A model generated the notes under the pieces. The model made no database searches, was not told the origin of the DNA, and was given only the letters and a program-made list of their open reading frames with translations. The position numbers and the translations under genes are program-made. From assembly GCF_947495735.1 (NCBI RefSeq), contig NZ_CANMAA010000001.1, positions 248,001 through 312,000 on the forward strand: a DNA stretch of 64,000 bases, given 5' to 3'. This DNA is from an uncultured Pseudokineococcus sp. (GTDB lineage: Bacteria > Actinomycetota > Actinomycetes > Actinomycetales > Quadrisphaeraceae). Below are positions 43,755 to 54,712 of the stretch, piece by piece (position 1 is the first letter of the stretch; each line of letters opens with the position of its first letter).

Positions 43755-45380
43755 ATGTCGGAGCTGACGATCCGGCCCGAGGAGATCCGCGACGCGCTGG
43801 ACTCCTTCGTGCAGTCCTTCGACCCCACGGGGGTCGACCGCGAGGAGATCGGGCGGGTCACCGAGACCGCCGACGGCATCGCCCGCGTCGAGGGCCTGCC
43901 CAGCGCGATGGCCAACGAGCTGCTGCGCTTCGAGGACGGCACCCTCGGCCTGGCCCTGAACCTCGACGTGCGCGAGATCGGCGTCGTGATCCTGGGCGAC
44001 TTCAGCGGCATCGAGGAGGGCCAGGCCGTGCACCGCACGCGCGAGGTCCTCTCCGTGCCGGTGGGCGACAACTACCTCGGCCGGGTCGTGGACCCGCTGG
44101 GGCAGCCCATCGACGGCCAGGGCGAGATCGTGCCGGAGACCCGCCGCGCCCTGGAGCTGCAGGCGCCCTCGGTCGTCCAGCGCAAGTCGGTCCACGAGCC
44201 GATGCAGACGGGCATCAAGGCCATCGACGCCATGACGCCCATCGGGCGCGGGCAGCGCCAGCTGATCATCGGCGACCGCCAGACCGGCAAGTCCGCGGTG
44301 GTGCTCGACACGATCATCAACCAGCGCGCCAACTGGGAGTCGGGCGACCCGACGAAGCAGGTCCGCTGCATCTACGTCGCGATCGGCCAGAAGGGCTCGA
44401 CGATCCAGGGCGTGCGCGCGGCGCTGGAGAACGCCGGCGCGATGGAGTACACGACCATCGTCGCCGCTCCCGCCTCCGACCCCGCGGGCTTCAAGTACAT
44501 CGCCCCCTACACGGGCTCGGCCATCGGCCAGCACTGGATGTACGCCGGCAAGCACGTCCTCATCGTCTTCGACGACCTGTCCAAGCAGGCCGACGCCTAC
44601 CGCGCCGTGTCGCTGCTGCTGCGCCGCCCGCCGGGCCGCGAGGCCTACCCGGGCGACGTCTTCTACCTGCACTCCCGGCTGCTCGAGCGCTGCGCGAAGC
44701 TCAGCGACGAGATGGGCGGCGGCTCGATGACGGGCCTGCCGCTCATCGAGACCAAGGGCAACGACGTCTCGGCCTTCATCCCGACGAACGTCATCTCCAT
44801 CACCGACGGCCAGATCTTCCTGGAGTCGGACCTGTTCAACGCGAACCAGCGCCCGGCGGTCAACGTCGGCGTCTCGGTGAGCCGGGTGGGCGGTGACGCG
44901 CAGACCAAGGCCGTGAAGTCGGTCTCGGGGACGCTGAAGATCGACCTCGCACAGTTCCGGTCCCTCGAGGCCTTCGCGATGTTCGCCTCCGACCTGGACG
45001 CGGCCTCGCGCCAGCAGCTGGGCCGCGGCCAGCGCCTGATGGAGCTGCTCAAGCAGCCGCAGTTCTCCCCGTACCCGTTCGAGGAGCAGGCGGTGTCCAT
45101 CTGGATGGGCACGAAGGGCTTCCTCGACGACGTCCCGGTCGAGGACGTGCGCCGCTTCGAGAGCGAGGTGCTCGAGGCCCTGCGCGGCGGGGACCTGCTC
45201 CGCACCATCCGGGAGACCGGGAAGCTCGAGGACGACACCAAGGCCGGGCTCGAGCGCGAGATCAAGGACCTCCGGTCCGGCTTCCGCACCACCGAGGACG
45301 GCGGCGGGCAGTCGGAGGACGTCGACGCGAGCGACGCCGACGAGTCGTCGCAGGAGCAGATCGTCCGCCAGAAGCGCTGA
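43755..45380 (+). CDS. atpA: ATP synthase F1 subunit alpha
   Basis: 541 residues. Walker A GDRQTGKS (173-180) binds the non-catalytic nucleotide. [30 protein letters not shown] (read in parts) and the arginine-finger region [15 protein letters not shown] are intact. The C-terminal ~30 residues are acidic and Ser-rich. AAGGAG precedes the ATG. A strong hairpin follows the stop. Confidence 0.98.
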   Translation: MSELTIRPEEIRDALDSFVQSFDPTGVDREEIGRVTETADGIARVEGLPSAMANELLRFEDGTLGLALNLDVREIGVVILGDFSGIEEGQAVHRTREVLSVPVGDNYLGRVVDPLGQPIDGQGEIVPETRRALELQAPSVVQRKSVHEPMQTGIKAIDAMTPIGRGQRQLIIGDRQTGKSAVVLDTIINQRANWESGDPTKQVRCIYVAIGQKGSTIQGVRAALENAGAMEYTTIVAAPASDPAGFKYIAPYTGSAIGQHWMYAGKHVLIVFDDLSKQADAYRAVSLLLRRPPGREAYPGDVFYLHSRLLERCAKLSDEMGGGSMTGLPLIETKGNDVSAFIPTNVISITDGQIFLESDLFNANQRPAVNVGVSVSRVGGDAQTKAVKSVSGTLKIDLAQFRSLEAFAMFASDLDAASRQQLGRGQRLMELLKQPQFSPYPFEEQAVSIWMGTKGFLDDVPVEDVRRFESEVLEALRGGDLLRTIRETGKLEDDTKAGLEREIKDLRSGFRTTEDGGGQSEDVDASDADESSQEQIVRQKR

Positions 45381-45388
45381 GGCGCGCC

Positions 45389-45419
45389 GGTCCGGCGGGG
45401 CCCAGCCCCGCCGGACCGA
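45389..45419 (+). promoter_or_regulatory. Strong hairpin between atpA and atpG
   Basis: CGGTCCGGCGGGG (45389-45401) pairs without mismatch with CCCCGCCGGACCG (45407-45419), loop CCCAG, starting 9 nt after the atpA stop. There is no U-tract. Inside an operon it may be a partial terminator or an mRNA-processing/stability element. Confidence 0.6.
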
Positions 45420-45478
45420 CCGCCCCGCGCCCGAGGAGGGCGCCGGGGCACCACCCACCACGCAGGAGGAGTCGCACC

Positions 45479-47986
<2,508 letters not shown>

Positions 47987-47987
<1 letters not shown>

Positions 47988-48271
47988 TGGCGGCTCTCAA
48001 CGTCGAGCTCGTCTCGGCCGAGCGCCAGGTGTGGGCCGGCGGGGCCTCGCAGCTGCGGGTGCGCACCACGGAGGGCGACATCGGCGTCCTGCCCGGCCAC
48101 GAGCCCTTCCTCGCCGTCCTGGTGGACGGCGAGGTGCGCATCGAGGCGACGGAGGGGGAGTCCCTGACCGCCACGATCGGCGGCGGGTTCCTCTCCGTGG
48201 ACCACGACCGCGCCGTCGTGGTGGCCGAGGACGTCGACGTGCAGGGAGCCGCGGGCTCCGCCAGCCGCTGA
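47987..48271 (+). CDS. atpC: ATP synthase F1 subunit epsilon, without C-terminal helices
   Basis: 94 residues. The N-terminal beta-sandwich is complete (VELVSAERQVWAGGASQLRV, EGDIGVLPGHEPFLAVL). The usual C-terminal helical hairpin of about 40-50 residues, which inhibits ATP hydrolysis in many species, is missing; only a short VQGAAGSASR tail follows. The next gene starts 19 nt later, so this is not a sequencing slip at the very end. Confidence 0.93.
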
Positions 48272-48290
48272 GGCGACGGGGGCGGGCGGC

Positions 48291-48722
48291 GTGGAGATGG
48301 CGGTCCTGCCCCTGGAGATCGCCCTCGTCGTCCTCCTCCTCGTGGCCCTCGGCGTCCTGCTCGTCTCGCTGAGGCGCCGGGTGATCACCCGGCGCCTCGG
48401 CGCGTTCGACTGCTCGGCGCGCCGGGAGGGCGGGCGCTGGGTCCTGGGCGTCGCGGGCTTCCGGCGCGACGACATGGCCTGGTACCGCGTGTTCGGCGTC
48501 GACGTCGGCGCCGGCCGCACGTGGGGCCGCCGGGAGATCGAGGTCGTCCGGCGGCGCTCGCCCGAGGGCAGCGAGGCGTACGCGGTGCTCCCGGACGCGG
48601 TGGTCGTGGAGTGCCGCCACCGCGAGCAGACCCTCGAGCTCGCCATGAGCGAGGAGGCCTACACGGGCTTCGCCTCGTGGCTCGAGAGCTCGCCGCCGGG
48701 CTACCGGGCGGACGTGGCCTGA
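48291..48722 (+). CDS. DUF2550 family protein
   Basis: 143 residues. One N-terminal membrane helix (LEIALVVLLLVALGVLLVSL) is followed by RRRVITRRLGAFDCSARREG and a basic/beta-rich domain typical of DUF2550 (FRRDDMAWYRVFGVD). It follows atpC in many actinobacteria, but its role is unknown. The start may be GTG 48291 or ATG 48297. Confidence 0.85.
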   Translation: MEMAVLPLEIALVVLLLVALGVLLVSLRRRVITRRLGAFDCSARREGGRWVLGVAGFRRDDMAWYRVFGVDVGAGRTWGRREIEVVRRRSPEGSEAYAVLPDAVVVECRHREQTLELAMSEEAYTGFASWLESSPPGYRADVA

Positions 48723-48760
48723 GCTCCGGTCGCCCCCCGTCGGCCGTCGGGGGTCGCGCG

Positions 48761-48766
48761 TAGGGT
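48761..48766 (+). promoter_or_regulatory. -10 hexamer for the M13 peptidase gene
   Basis: TAGGGT ends 7 nt before the ATG at 48774. Confidence 0.5.
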
Positions 48767-48773
48767 CGCGGCC

Positions 48774-50735
48774 ATGACCACGACCGACGCAGGCTCGCCG
48801 GCGACCACGTCGTCCGCCGGGAGCCCGCGCCCCCAGGACGACCTCTTCCGCGCGGTGAACGGCGAGTGGCTGGCCGGAGCCCGCATCGCCCCGGACCGCT
48901 CCGTGGCCGGTGCCTTCGTCGACCTGCGCGACGCCGCGGAGGTGGCCGTGCGCGCGATCTGCGAGGACGCCCGCGGGGCGGGGGAGAGCGGCAGCCCGCA
49001 GGAGCAGCTCGTCGGGGACCTCTACGCCAGCTTCCTCGACGAGGAGGCGGTGGAGGCCGCCGGCACCTCACCGCTGGTCGGCGCCCTGACCCGGGTCGCC
49101 GCCGTGGACGACGTCGAGGGCTTCTGGCGGCTCCTCGGGGAGCTCGACCGGATCGGCTCCGGCGGCCTCCTCGGGATGTCCGTGGACACCGACCTCGGGG
49201 ACCCCGACCGCTACCTGCCCTACCTGGGCCAGGGCGGCCTGGGCCTGCCCGACGAGGCGTACTACCGGGAGGACCAGCACGCCGAGGTGCTGGCCGCCTA
49301 CGGCCCGCACGTCACGGCCATGCTGCGCCTGGCCGGCGTGGAGGAGCCCGACGCGCACGCCGCCGAGGTGGTGCGCCTGGAGACCGAGCTCGCCGCCGCT
49401 CACTGGGACCGCGTGCGGCGCCGTGACGTGCAGCAGATGTACAACCCCCTCGACCGCGCGGGTCTCGAGGCGCTCGCCCCCGGTCTGGCGTGGGGCGCCT
49501 GGCTCGAGGGCCTGGGCGCCCCCGCGTCGCTCCTCGACGAGGTGGTGGTGGCCCAGCCGTCGTTCGTCGAGGCCCTCGGCGGGCTCGTGGTCGCGGACCG
49601 GCTGCCGGCCTGGCGCACCTGGCTCACCTGGCGCGTCGTCCACGCCGCCGGCCCGTACCTGTCCGGCGCCTTCGTGGAGGAGGGCTTCGACTTCTACGGC
49701 CGCCGCCTGTCGGGCACCGAGCAGATGCGCGAGCGCTGGAAGCGCGGCGTCTCCCTGGTCGAGGGCGGCGTCGGCGAGGCCGTCGGCCAGATCTACGTGC
49801 AGCGGCACTTCCCGCCGGACGCCAAGGCGCAGGTGCAGCTGCTCGTGGACCGGCTCGTCGAGGCCTACGCCCAGGAGATCTCCGCGCTGCCCTGGATGAC
49901 GCAGGAGACGCGCGAGCGCGCCCTGGAGAAGCTGCGCCTGTTCACCCCCAAGGTCGGCTACCCGGACCGCTGGAAGAGCTACGAGGGCCTGGTGGTCGAC
50001 CGCGCCGACCTCGTCGGCAACGTCCGCCGCGTCACCGCCCACGAGACCGACCGCGAGCTCGCCAAGCTCGGCCGTCCGGTCGACCGGTCCGAGTGGTTCA
50101 TGACCCCCCAGACGGTCAACGCCTACTTCAACCCGGGCATGAACGAGATCGTCTTCCCCGCGGCCATCCTGCAGCCGCCCTTCTTCGACCCCGCCGCCGA
50201 CGAGCCGGTGAACTACGGCGCCATCGGCGCGGTCATCGGCCACGAGATCGGCCACGGCTTCGACGACCAGGGCTCGCGCTTCGACGGCCGCGGCCAGCTC
50301 CGCGACTGGTGGACCGCCGACGACCGCGCCGCCTTCGACGCCCTCACGCAGCGCCTCGTGGCGCAGTACGACGTGCTCGAGCCCGAGCAGACGCCGGGGC
50401 GCACGGTCAACGGCGCCCTCACCGTCGGCGAGAACATCGGCGACCTCGGCGGGCTCGGCATCGCCCTCGTCGCCCTGCGGCTCGCCCGCCGCGCCGAGGG
50501 CTCCGACATGAGCGCCGAGGACGTGCGCGCGGCCATGACGTCCTGGGCCACGGCCTGGTGCTCGGTCGCGCGCCCCGAGGAGCGCCTGCGCCGCCTGGCC
50601 ACCGACCCGCACTCGCCCGAGGAGTTCCGCTGCAACCAGGTGGCGCGCAACCTCGACGAGTTCCACACCGCCTTCGGGACGGTCGAGGGCGACGGCATGT
50701 ACATGGCTCCCGAGGAGCGCGTGCGCATCTGGTGA
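48774..50735 (+). CDS. M13 (neprilysin/PepO-like) zinc metallopeptidase
   Basis: 653 residues, full length for the family. Zinc ligands are HEIGH (490-494) in AVIGHEIGHGFDDQG, and the third ligand/Asp lies in VGENIGDLGG. Substrate-binding NAYFNPGMNEIVFPAAILQPPFF is intact. The N-terminus (TTDAGSPATTSSAGSPRPQDD) has no signal peptide or membrane helix, so it is cytosolic or exported by another route. It likely degrades oligopeptides. Confidence 0.95.
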   Translation: MTTTDAGSPATTSSAGSPRPQDDLFRAVNGEWLAGARIAPDRSVAGAFVDLRDAAEVAVRAICEDARGAGESGSPQEQLVGDLYASFLDEEAVEAAGTSPLVGALTRVAAVDDVEGFWRLLGELDRIGSGGLLGMSVDTDLGDPDRYLPYLGQGGLGLPDEAYYREDQHAEVLAAYGPHVTAMLRLAGVEEPDAHAAEVVRLETELAAAHWDRVRRRDVQQMYNPLDRAGLEALAPGLAWGAWLEGLGAPASLLDEVVVAQPSFVEALGGLVVADRLPAWRTWLTWRVVHAAGPYLSGAFVEEGFDFYGRRLSGTEQMRERWKRGVSLVEGGVGEAVGQIYVQRHFPPDAKAQVQLLVDRLVEAYAQEISALPWMTQETRERALEKLRLFTPKVGYPDRWKSYEGLVVDRADLVGNVRRVTAHETDRELAKLGRPVDRSEWFMTPQTVNAYFNPGMNEIVFPAAILQPPFFDPAADEPVNYGAIGAVIGHEIGHGFDDQGSRFDGRGQLRDWWTADDRAAFDALTQRLVAQYDVLEPEQTPGRTVNGALTVGENIGDLGGLGIALVALRLARRAEGSDMSAEDVRAAMTSWATAWCSVARPEERLRRLATDPHSPEEFRCNQVARNLDEFHTAFGTVEGDGMYMAPEERVRIW

Positions 50736-50781
50736 GGTGAGGGGTGCTCGGGGCTCGCCGCTCTCGTGGCTGGGTCGGTCC

Positions 50782-50884
50782 GGGCGGGGCGGGTGCGCCC
50801 GGGGCACTGCCTACGCGCTCGGTCGGGGCTCGCGCCCCGCCCTCGCTGCTCGGCTCACGTGCCCTGGGCGCACCCGCCCCGCCC
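50782..50884 (-). repeat. Structured interspersed element, copy B
   Basis: Arms 50782-50807 and 50859-50884 (26 nt) are complementary except for one pair. The 51-nt core (50808-50858), read on the minus strand, begins GTGAGCCGAGCAGC and ends AGCGCGTAGGCA and has the same GCGA-capped inner stem as copy A. Compared with A, all six changed arm pairs are compensated, and inner-stem pairs at core positions 17/38 and 18/37 are too. It lies between the convergent M13 peptidase and adenosyltransferase genes, so it could be in the 3' region of the latter's mRNA. Confidence 0.8.
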
Positions 50885-50990
50885 TGTGCGCGTCACCTCG
50901 CCCCTCGGTCGGCGCGCTCCGGACCCGCGTCAGCCGTGTCGGCACAGGCCGTTCCCGGTCGGCGTCCTGCGCCCGGGCGCGCAGCGCGTC

Positions 50991-51659
50991 TCAGCGCTCG
51001 GTGTGGGTGCCGCCCGGGCGCCAGAGGACGTCGCCGTCGCCGCCGAGGTCGGGGGTGTTGGCGGCGCGGGCCAGGACGAAGAGCAGGTCCGAGAGGCGGT
51101 TGAGGTAGCGCGCCGTCAGGGGGTTGACGCCGCCCTCGGTGGTGCCGTGGGCGGCGACGGCCGCCCAGACCGAGCGCTCGGCGCGGCGGGCCACGGTCCG
51201 CGCCAGGTGCAGGTGGGCGGCGGCGGGGGTGCCCCCGGCGAGGACGAAGCTGGTCAGCGGGGGGAGCGCCTCGGTGAGGGCGTCGATCTCGCGCTCGAGG
51301 TCGCCGACCCAGGGCTCCTGGACGCGCAGCGGCGTGTGCTCGACGCGCGCGCCGACGGGCAGGCACAGGTCGGCGCCGACGTCGAAGAGGTCGTTCTGCA
51401 CGCGCCGCACGACGGCGCGCACCCGCTCCAGGACCGACGGGGCCCCCTCGGCGGTCGTCGCGGCGCCTTCTGCCGCCCCACCGCCGGAGGGCGCCGTCGC
51501 GGGCAGCGCGGCGAGGACCAGGCCGAGAGCGGCGCCGGTCTCGTCGACGTCGGCGTAGGCCACCAGGCGCGGGTCGGTCTTGGAGGTGCGCGAGAAGTCG
51601 CCCAGCCCCGTCGTGCCGTCGTCGCCCGTGCCGGTCCAGATCCTCGTCAGCCGCACCAT
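50991..51659 (-). CDS. PduO-type cob(I)yrinic acid a,c-diamide adenosyltransferase
   Basis: 222 residues, ATG start. Makes adenosylcobalamin from cob(I)alamin and ATP. N-terminal [21 protein letters not shown] is the ATP-binding loop; the later [13 protein letters not shown] and [20 protein letters not shown] carry the cofactor-contacting residues of the family. This links to the methylmalonyl-CoA epimerase gene downstream, since methylmalonyl-CoA mutase needs adenosylcobalamin. It often neighbours murA in actinobacteria. Confidence 0.93.
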   Translation of the reverse strand: MVRLTRIWTGTGDDGTTGLGDFSRTSKTDPRLVAYADVDETGAALGLVLAALPATAPSGGGAAEGAATTAEGAPSVLERVRAVVRRVQNDLFDVGADLCLPVGARVEHTPLRVQEPWVGDLEREIDALTEALPPLTSFVLAGGTPAAAHLHLARTVARRAERSVWAAVAAHGTTEGGVNPLTARYLNRLSDLLFVLARAANTPDLGGDGDVLWRPGGTHTER

Positions 51660-51769
51660 GCGGGCAGGGTCGCAGAGGCGGGCGGGACGGGAGCGCCGGG
51701 TGCGGGAGCGACGGGCGCGGCACCCGGTGGCCGACCGGTCGGGTGCGCAGCGGCGGACCGCCGTCCCCC

Positions 51770-51775
51770 TAGGCT
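51770..51775 (+). promoter_or_regulatory. -10 hexamer for leaderless murA
   Basis: TAGGCT ends 8 nt before the GTG at 51784. Confidence 0.5.
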
Positions 51776-51783
51776 CGGCGGCC

Positions 51784-53082
51784 GTGGAGCGGATCATGGT
51801 GACCGGAGGCGCCGTCCTCGACGGCGAGGTGCACGTGCCCGGCGCCAAGAACAGCGTCCTGAAGCTGATGGCGGCGAGCCTGCTGGCGCAGGGGCGCACG
51901 GTGCTCGAGGACGTCCCCGGCATCGTCGACGTCCGGATCATGGCCGAGCTGCTGCGCCGGCTCGGGTGCGACGTCGAGCACGACGCGCAGGCGCGCACGT
52001 GCTCGATCGACGTCCCGGCCGAGGTCGGCCACCGCGCCGACTACGAGCTGGTGCGCGCCATGCGCGCCTCCATCAGCGTGCTGGGCCCCCTGACCGCGCG
52101 CATGGGGCGGGCCGACGTGGCCGTGCCCGGCGGGGACGCCATCGGCTCCCGCGGCCTGGACCTGCACGTCGAGGGGCTGCGGGCCATGGGGGCGCAGGTG
52201 CACGTGGACCACGGCTACCTGGTGACCGAGGCGCCCGCCGGCGGCCTGCGCGCCGCCGACGTCACCCTGGCCTTCCCGAGCGTCGGGGCCACCGAGAACC
52301 TGCTCATGGCGGCCGTGCTGGCGCGCGGGCGCAGCGTGCTGACGGGGGTGGCGCGCGAGCCCGAGATCGACGACCTCGTCGACCTCCTCGTGGCCATGGG
52401 CGCCCGGGTGCAGGGGCGCGGCTCGTCGCGCCTCGTCGTCGAGGGGGTGCGCGAGCTCGGGCCCGTCCGCCACGCGGTGGTGCCGGACCGGGTGGTGGCC
52501 GGGACGTGGGCCTACGCCGCGGCGCTCACCGGCGGCAGCGTCCACGTGCGCGGCGCGCGCCCCGAGCACCTCGGGATGGTCGTCGCGAAGCTCGTCGAGG
52601 CGGGCGCCGAGGTGGAGCCGACGGGGGAGGGGCTCGTCGTCCGCGGCCCGGCGCGGCCCCGGCCGGTCGACGTCGCCACGCTGCCCTACCCCGGCTTCCC
52701 GACGGACCTGCAGCCCTTCGCGCTGGCGCTCGCCGCCGTGGCCGACGGCAGCTGCGTGGTCACCGAGAACCTCTTCGAGGCCCGCTTCCGCTTCGCCCAC
52801 GAGCTGGAGCGCCTGGGCGCCGACCTCGTCGTCGACGGCCACCACGTCCTCGTGCGCGGCAGGTCCCGGCTCTCCGCCGCCCCGGTCGAGGCCAGCGACA
52901 TCCGGGCGGGCGCGGCGCTCGTCGTGGCGGCCCTGCGCGCCGAGGGGACGACGGCCGTGCACGGCGTGGGCCACGTGGACCGGGGCTACGAGGACGTCGT
53001 CGCGTCCCTGCGCGGCCTCGGGGCGGACGTGCGCCGCGAGGTCGTGGCCGACCCCGAGGACGAGCTGGGGCCGCTGGCCTGA
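51784..53082 (+). CDS. murA: UDP-GlcNAc 1-carboxyvinyltransferase MurA (Asp at active site)
   Basis: 432 residues. First committed step of peptidoglycan synthesis: adds enolpyruvate from PEP to UDP-GlcNAc. [16 protein letters not shown] and the inside-out alpha/beta barrel repeats are present. The catalytic loop reads [15 protein letters not shown], with Asp118 where E. coli has Cys115, the residue alkylated by fosfomycin. Mycobacterium tuberculosis also has Asp there. GTG start set by the adjacent -10 hexamer. Confidence 0.95.
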   Translation: MERIMVTGGAVLDGEVHVPGAKNSVLKLMAASLLAQGRTVLEDVPGIVDVRIMAELLRRLGCDVEHDAQARTCSIDVPAEVGHRADYELVRAMRASISVLGPLTARMGRADVAVPGGDAIGSRGLDLHVEGLRAMGAQVHVDHGYLVTEAPAGGLRAADVTLAFPSVGATENLLMAAVLARGRSVLTGVAREPEIDDLVDLLVAMGARVQGRGSSRLVVEGVRELGPVRHAVVPDRVVAGTWAYAAALTGGSVHVRGARPEHLGMVVAKLVEAGAEVEPTGEGLVVRGPARPRPVDVATLPYPGFPTDLQPFALALAAVADGSCVVTENLFEARFRFAHELERLGADLVVDGHHVLVRGRSRLSAAPVEASDIRAGAALVVAALRAEGTTAVHGVGHVDRGYEDVVASLRGLGADVRREVVADPEDELGPLA

Positions 53083-53084
53083 CG

Positions 53085-53405
53085 TCAGCGCGACAGGATC
53101 GAGCGCGCCACGAGCTCGTCGCGGGGGAAGACCAGGACCCGGGGGCCGTCCGTCGTGGGGGCGAGCGTGGCCCGCAGGCCCTCCTGCTCCAGGCGCAGGC
53201 GCAGGGCCTCCGCCTCGATGAACGTGGCGGGCTCGGCGACGGCGACGAGCAGGCCGTAGTCCGTGGGCGCCCCCGAGCGCGCGCGGCCCGCCACCACCGA
53301 GGAGCCCCGGCTCCAGCCCCACCGCAGCAGGAGCGCGAGGACCCCCACGACGAGGAACGCGACGAGGGGCCCGAAGAGGATCGAGTAGCTGCCCCAGCTC
53401 GTCAC
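53085..53405 (-). CDS. Small membrane protein with cytoplasmic domain
   Basis: 106 residues, GTG start. One N-terminal helix (LFGPLVAFLVVGVLALLLRW) is followed by a soluble part with TDYGLLVAVAEPATFIEAEALRLRLEQEGLRATLAPT (in parts). This resembles the short DUF2007-like 'signal-transducing' fold that pairs a residue-swapped ferredoxin-like unit with a helix. It is conserved next to murA in relatives as far as I recall. Function unknown. The stop is 2 bp from the murA stop. Confidence 0.7.
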   Translation of the reverse strand: MTSWGSYSILFGPLVAFLVVGVLALLLRWGWSRGSSVVAGRARSGAPTDYGLLVAVAEPATFIEAEALRLRLEQEGLRATLAPTTDGPRVLVFPRDELVARSILSR

Positions 53406-53539
53406 CCCTGGAGTGTGCGCCCTCGGCGGTCGCCGCACGCGGTGGCCCTCCCCGCGGTGGCCCCGTCGTCGGCACCCGACGGGGAGCAGGAACCGGGCTC
53501 GGGTCGGCGGATGATGGGCGCGGCCCGCGAGACCGTGAC

Positions 53540-53555
53540 TGGTACGGTCGTACCA
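53540..53555. promoter_or_regulatory. TetR-type operator for the SMR-tetR operon
   Basis: TGGTACGGTCGTACCA has 7-bp perfect arms around a 2-nt centre, 39 bp before the SMR pump start. The regulator gene is the next gene in the same operon, which suggests autoregulation. Confidence 0.65.
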
Positions 53556-53594
53556 CTCGGGTGCCCGTCGGCGCCCCCACGTCTGGAGCTGCTC

Positions 53595-53924
53595 GTGGCC
53601 TGGGTCCTCGTCGTCCTCGCCGGTCTGCTCGAGACCGTCTTCGCCATCTCCCTCAAGCTGTCCGACGGCTTCAGCAGGCCGGGGTACACCGTCGGCTTCG
53701 TCGTCGCGGCCGTGGGGAGCTTCACCCTCCTGTCGCGCGCGCTCACGGACCTGCCGGTGGGGACGGCGTACGCCGTGTGGGTCGGCATCGGGGCCGTCGG
53801 GACCGCGGCCGTCGGGATGCTGTGGCTGGGCGACCCCGTGACGACGGGGCGCCTGCTCAGCCTGCTGCTGGTCGTGGCCGGGGTGGTGGGCCTGCAGCTC
53901 ACCTCCGGCGGCTCCGCGCACTGA
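53595..53924 (+). CDS. SMR-family efflux protein, SugE/Gdx-like
   Basis: 109 residues, GTG start, four helices. The essential glutamate is in GLLETVFAISLKLSDGF. GTAYAVWVGIGAVGTAAVGM is the family loop. The set of residues is closer to SugE/Gdx, guanidinium exporters, than to EmrE. No guanidine riboswitch is recognised upstream; instead a TetR-type operator lies there. A dual-topology homodimer is expected. It overlaps the TetR gene by one codon's edge (TGATG). Confidence 0.9.
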   Translation: MAWVLVVLAGLLETVFAISLKLSDGFSRPGYTVGFVVAAVGSFTLLSRALTDLPVGTAYAVWVGIGAVGTAAVGMLWLGDPVTTGRLLSLLLVVAGVVGLQLTSGGSAH

Positions 53925-54583
53925 TGCCCCTCCCGTCGCCGGAGCTCCCCTCGTCGCCGGAGCGCCGGGCGGCGCCGCGCGGCGCCGCCCGGCGTGCGGC
54001 GCTGGTGAGCTCGGCGGCCGACCTGGTGGCCGCGGGCGGCCCCGCCGCCGTCAGCGCCCGCGCCGCGGCCCGCGCCGCGCAGGTGCCGCTGGCGGCGGTC
54101 TCCTACCACTTCGACGACGTCGCCTCGCTCGTGCGCGAGGCGGTGGCGGAGCTCCTGGACCGGCTGGCGGCAGACGTCGCCGTGCGGTCCGCGGGGCCCC
54201 TGCCGCCGGTGGGGCAGGACGAGGACGGCGGCGTCGTCGCGGCGGCCGTCGTCGCGGCGGTGCTCGGCCCGTACGGGGCCGCCGGCGCCGCCGGCGTCCG
54301 GGCGCTGTACGCGCGGACGCTCGAGCTGGCCGGGGACGAGGCGCTCGCACCGCGGCTGCGGGCGTTCGACGAGGTCGTCACCGCCGCGGTCGCCCGCCTG
54401 CTGGCCGCGGCGGGGCGCCGTCCTGAGCGGGCGCGCGAGGTGCTCGCCCTCGCCGACGGGTGGCTCGTGGCCGCCGCCGTGGCCGGGGCCGGCAGCGGCG
54501 CGGACCCGGAGGGCGCGCTGCGGGGGTGGGCCGCCGAGCGGCTGGCGCCGGGCCTCGTGCTCCTGGCGCCGCCGCCCGCCTGA
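53924..54583 (+). CDS. TetR/AcrR family regulator
   Basis: 219 residues. HTH at about 22-68: AALVSSAADLVAAGGPAAVSARAAARAAQVPLAAVSYHFDDVASLVREAV (in parts), matching TetR. The ligand domain is unusually Ala/Gly-rich. Coupled to the SMR pump gene, so it most likely represses the operon through the palindrome at 53540-53555, responding to the pump's substrate. The stop codon lies in a tandem repeat unit. Confidence 0.88.
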   Translation: MPLPSPELPSSPERRAAPRGAARRAALVSSAADLVAAGGPAAVSARAAARAAQVPLAAVSYHFDDVASLVREAVAELLDRLAADVAVRSAGPLPPVGQDEDGGVVAAAVVAAVLGPYGAAGAAGVRALYARTLELAGDEALAPRLRAFDEVVTAAVARLLAAAGRRPERAREVLALADGWLVAAAVAGAGSGADPEGALRGWAAERLAPGLVLLAPPPA

Positions 54584-54640
54584 GGGGCCGGGCGCCGGCG
54601 GACGCCTGAGGGGCCGAGCGCCCGCTGACGCCTGCGCGCC
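54578..54640 (+). repeat. Short tandem duplication across the tetR stop
   Basis: Two 26-bp units (54578-54603 and 54604-54629) both begin GCCTGAGGGGCCG and differ at few positions. A third begins GCCTGCGCGCC. Each of the first two holds a TGA, so the tetR reading frame would end in either. Confidence 0.75.
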
Positions 54641-54712
54641 GTGGCGGGGCGCAGGGCGGTCGAGCCGCGGACGGGGCCGCCCCGCCCCCGCCGGGCGCGG
54701 CACCATGCGCGC

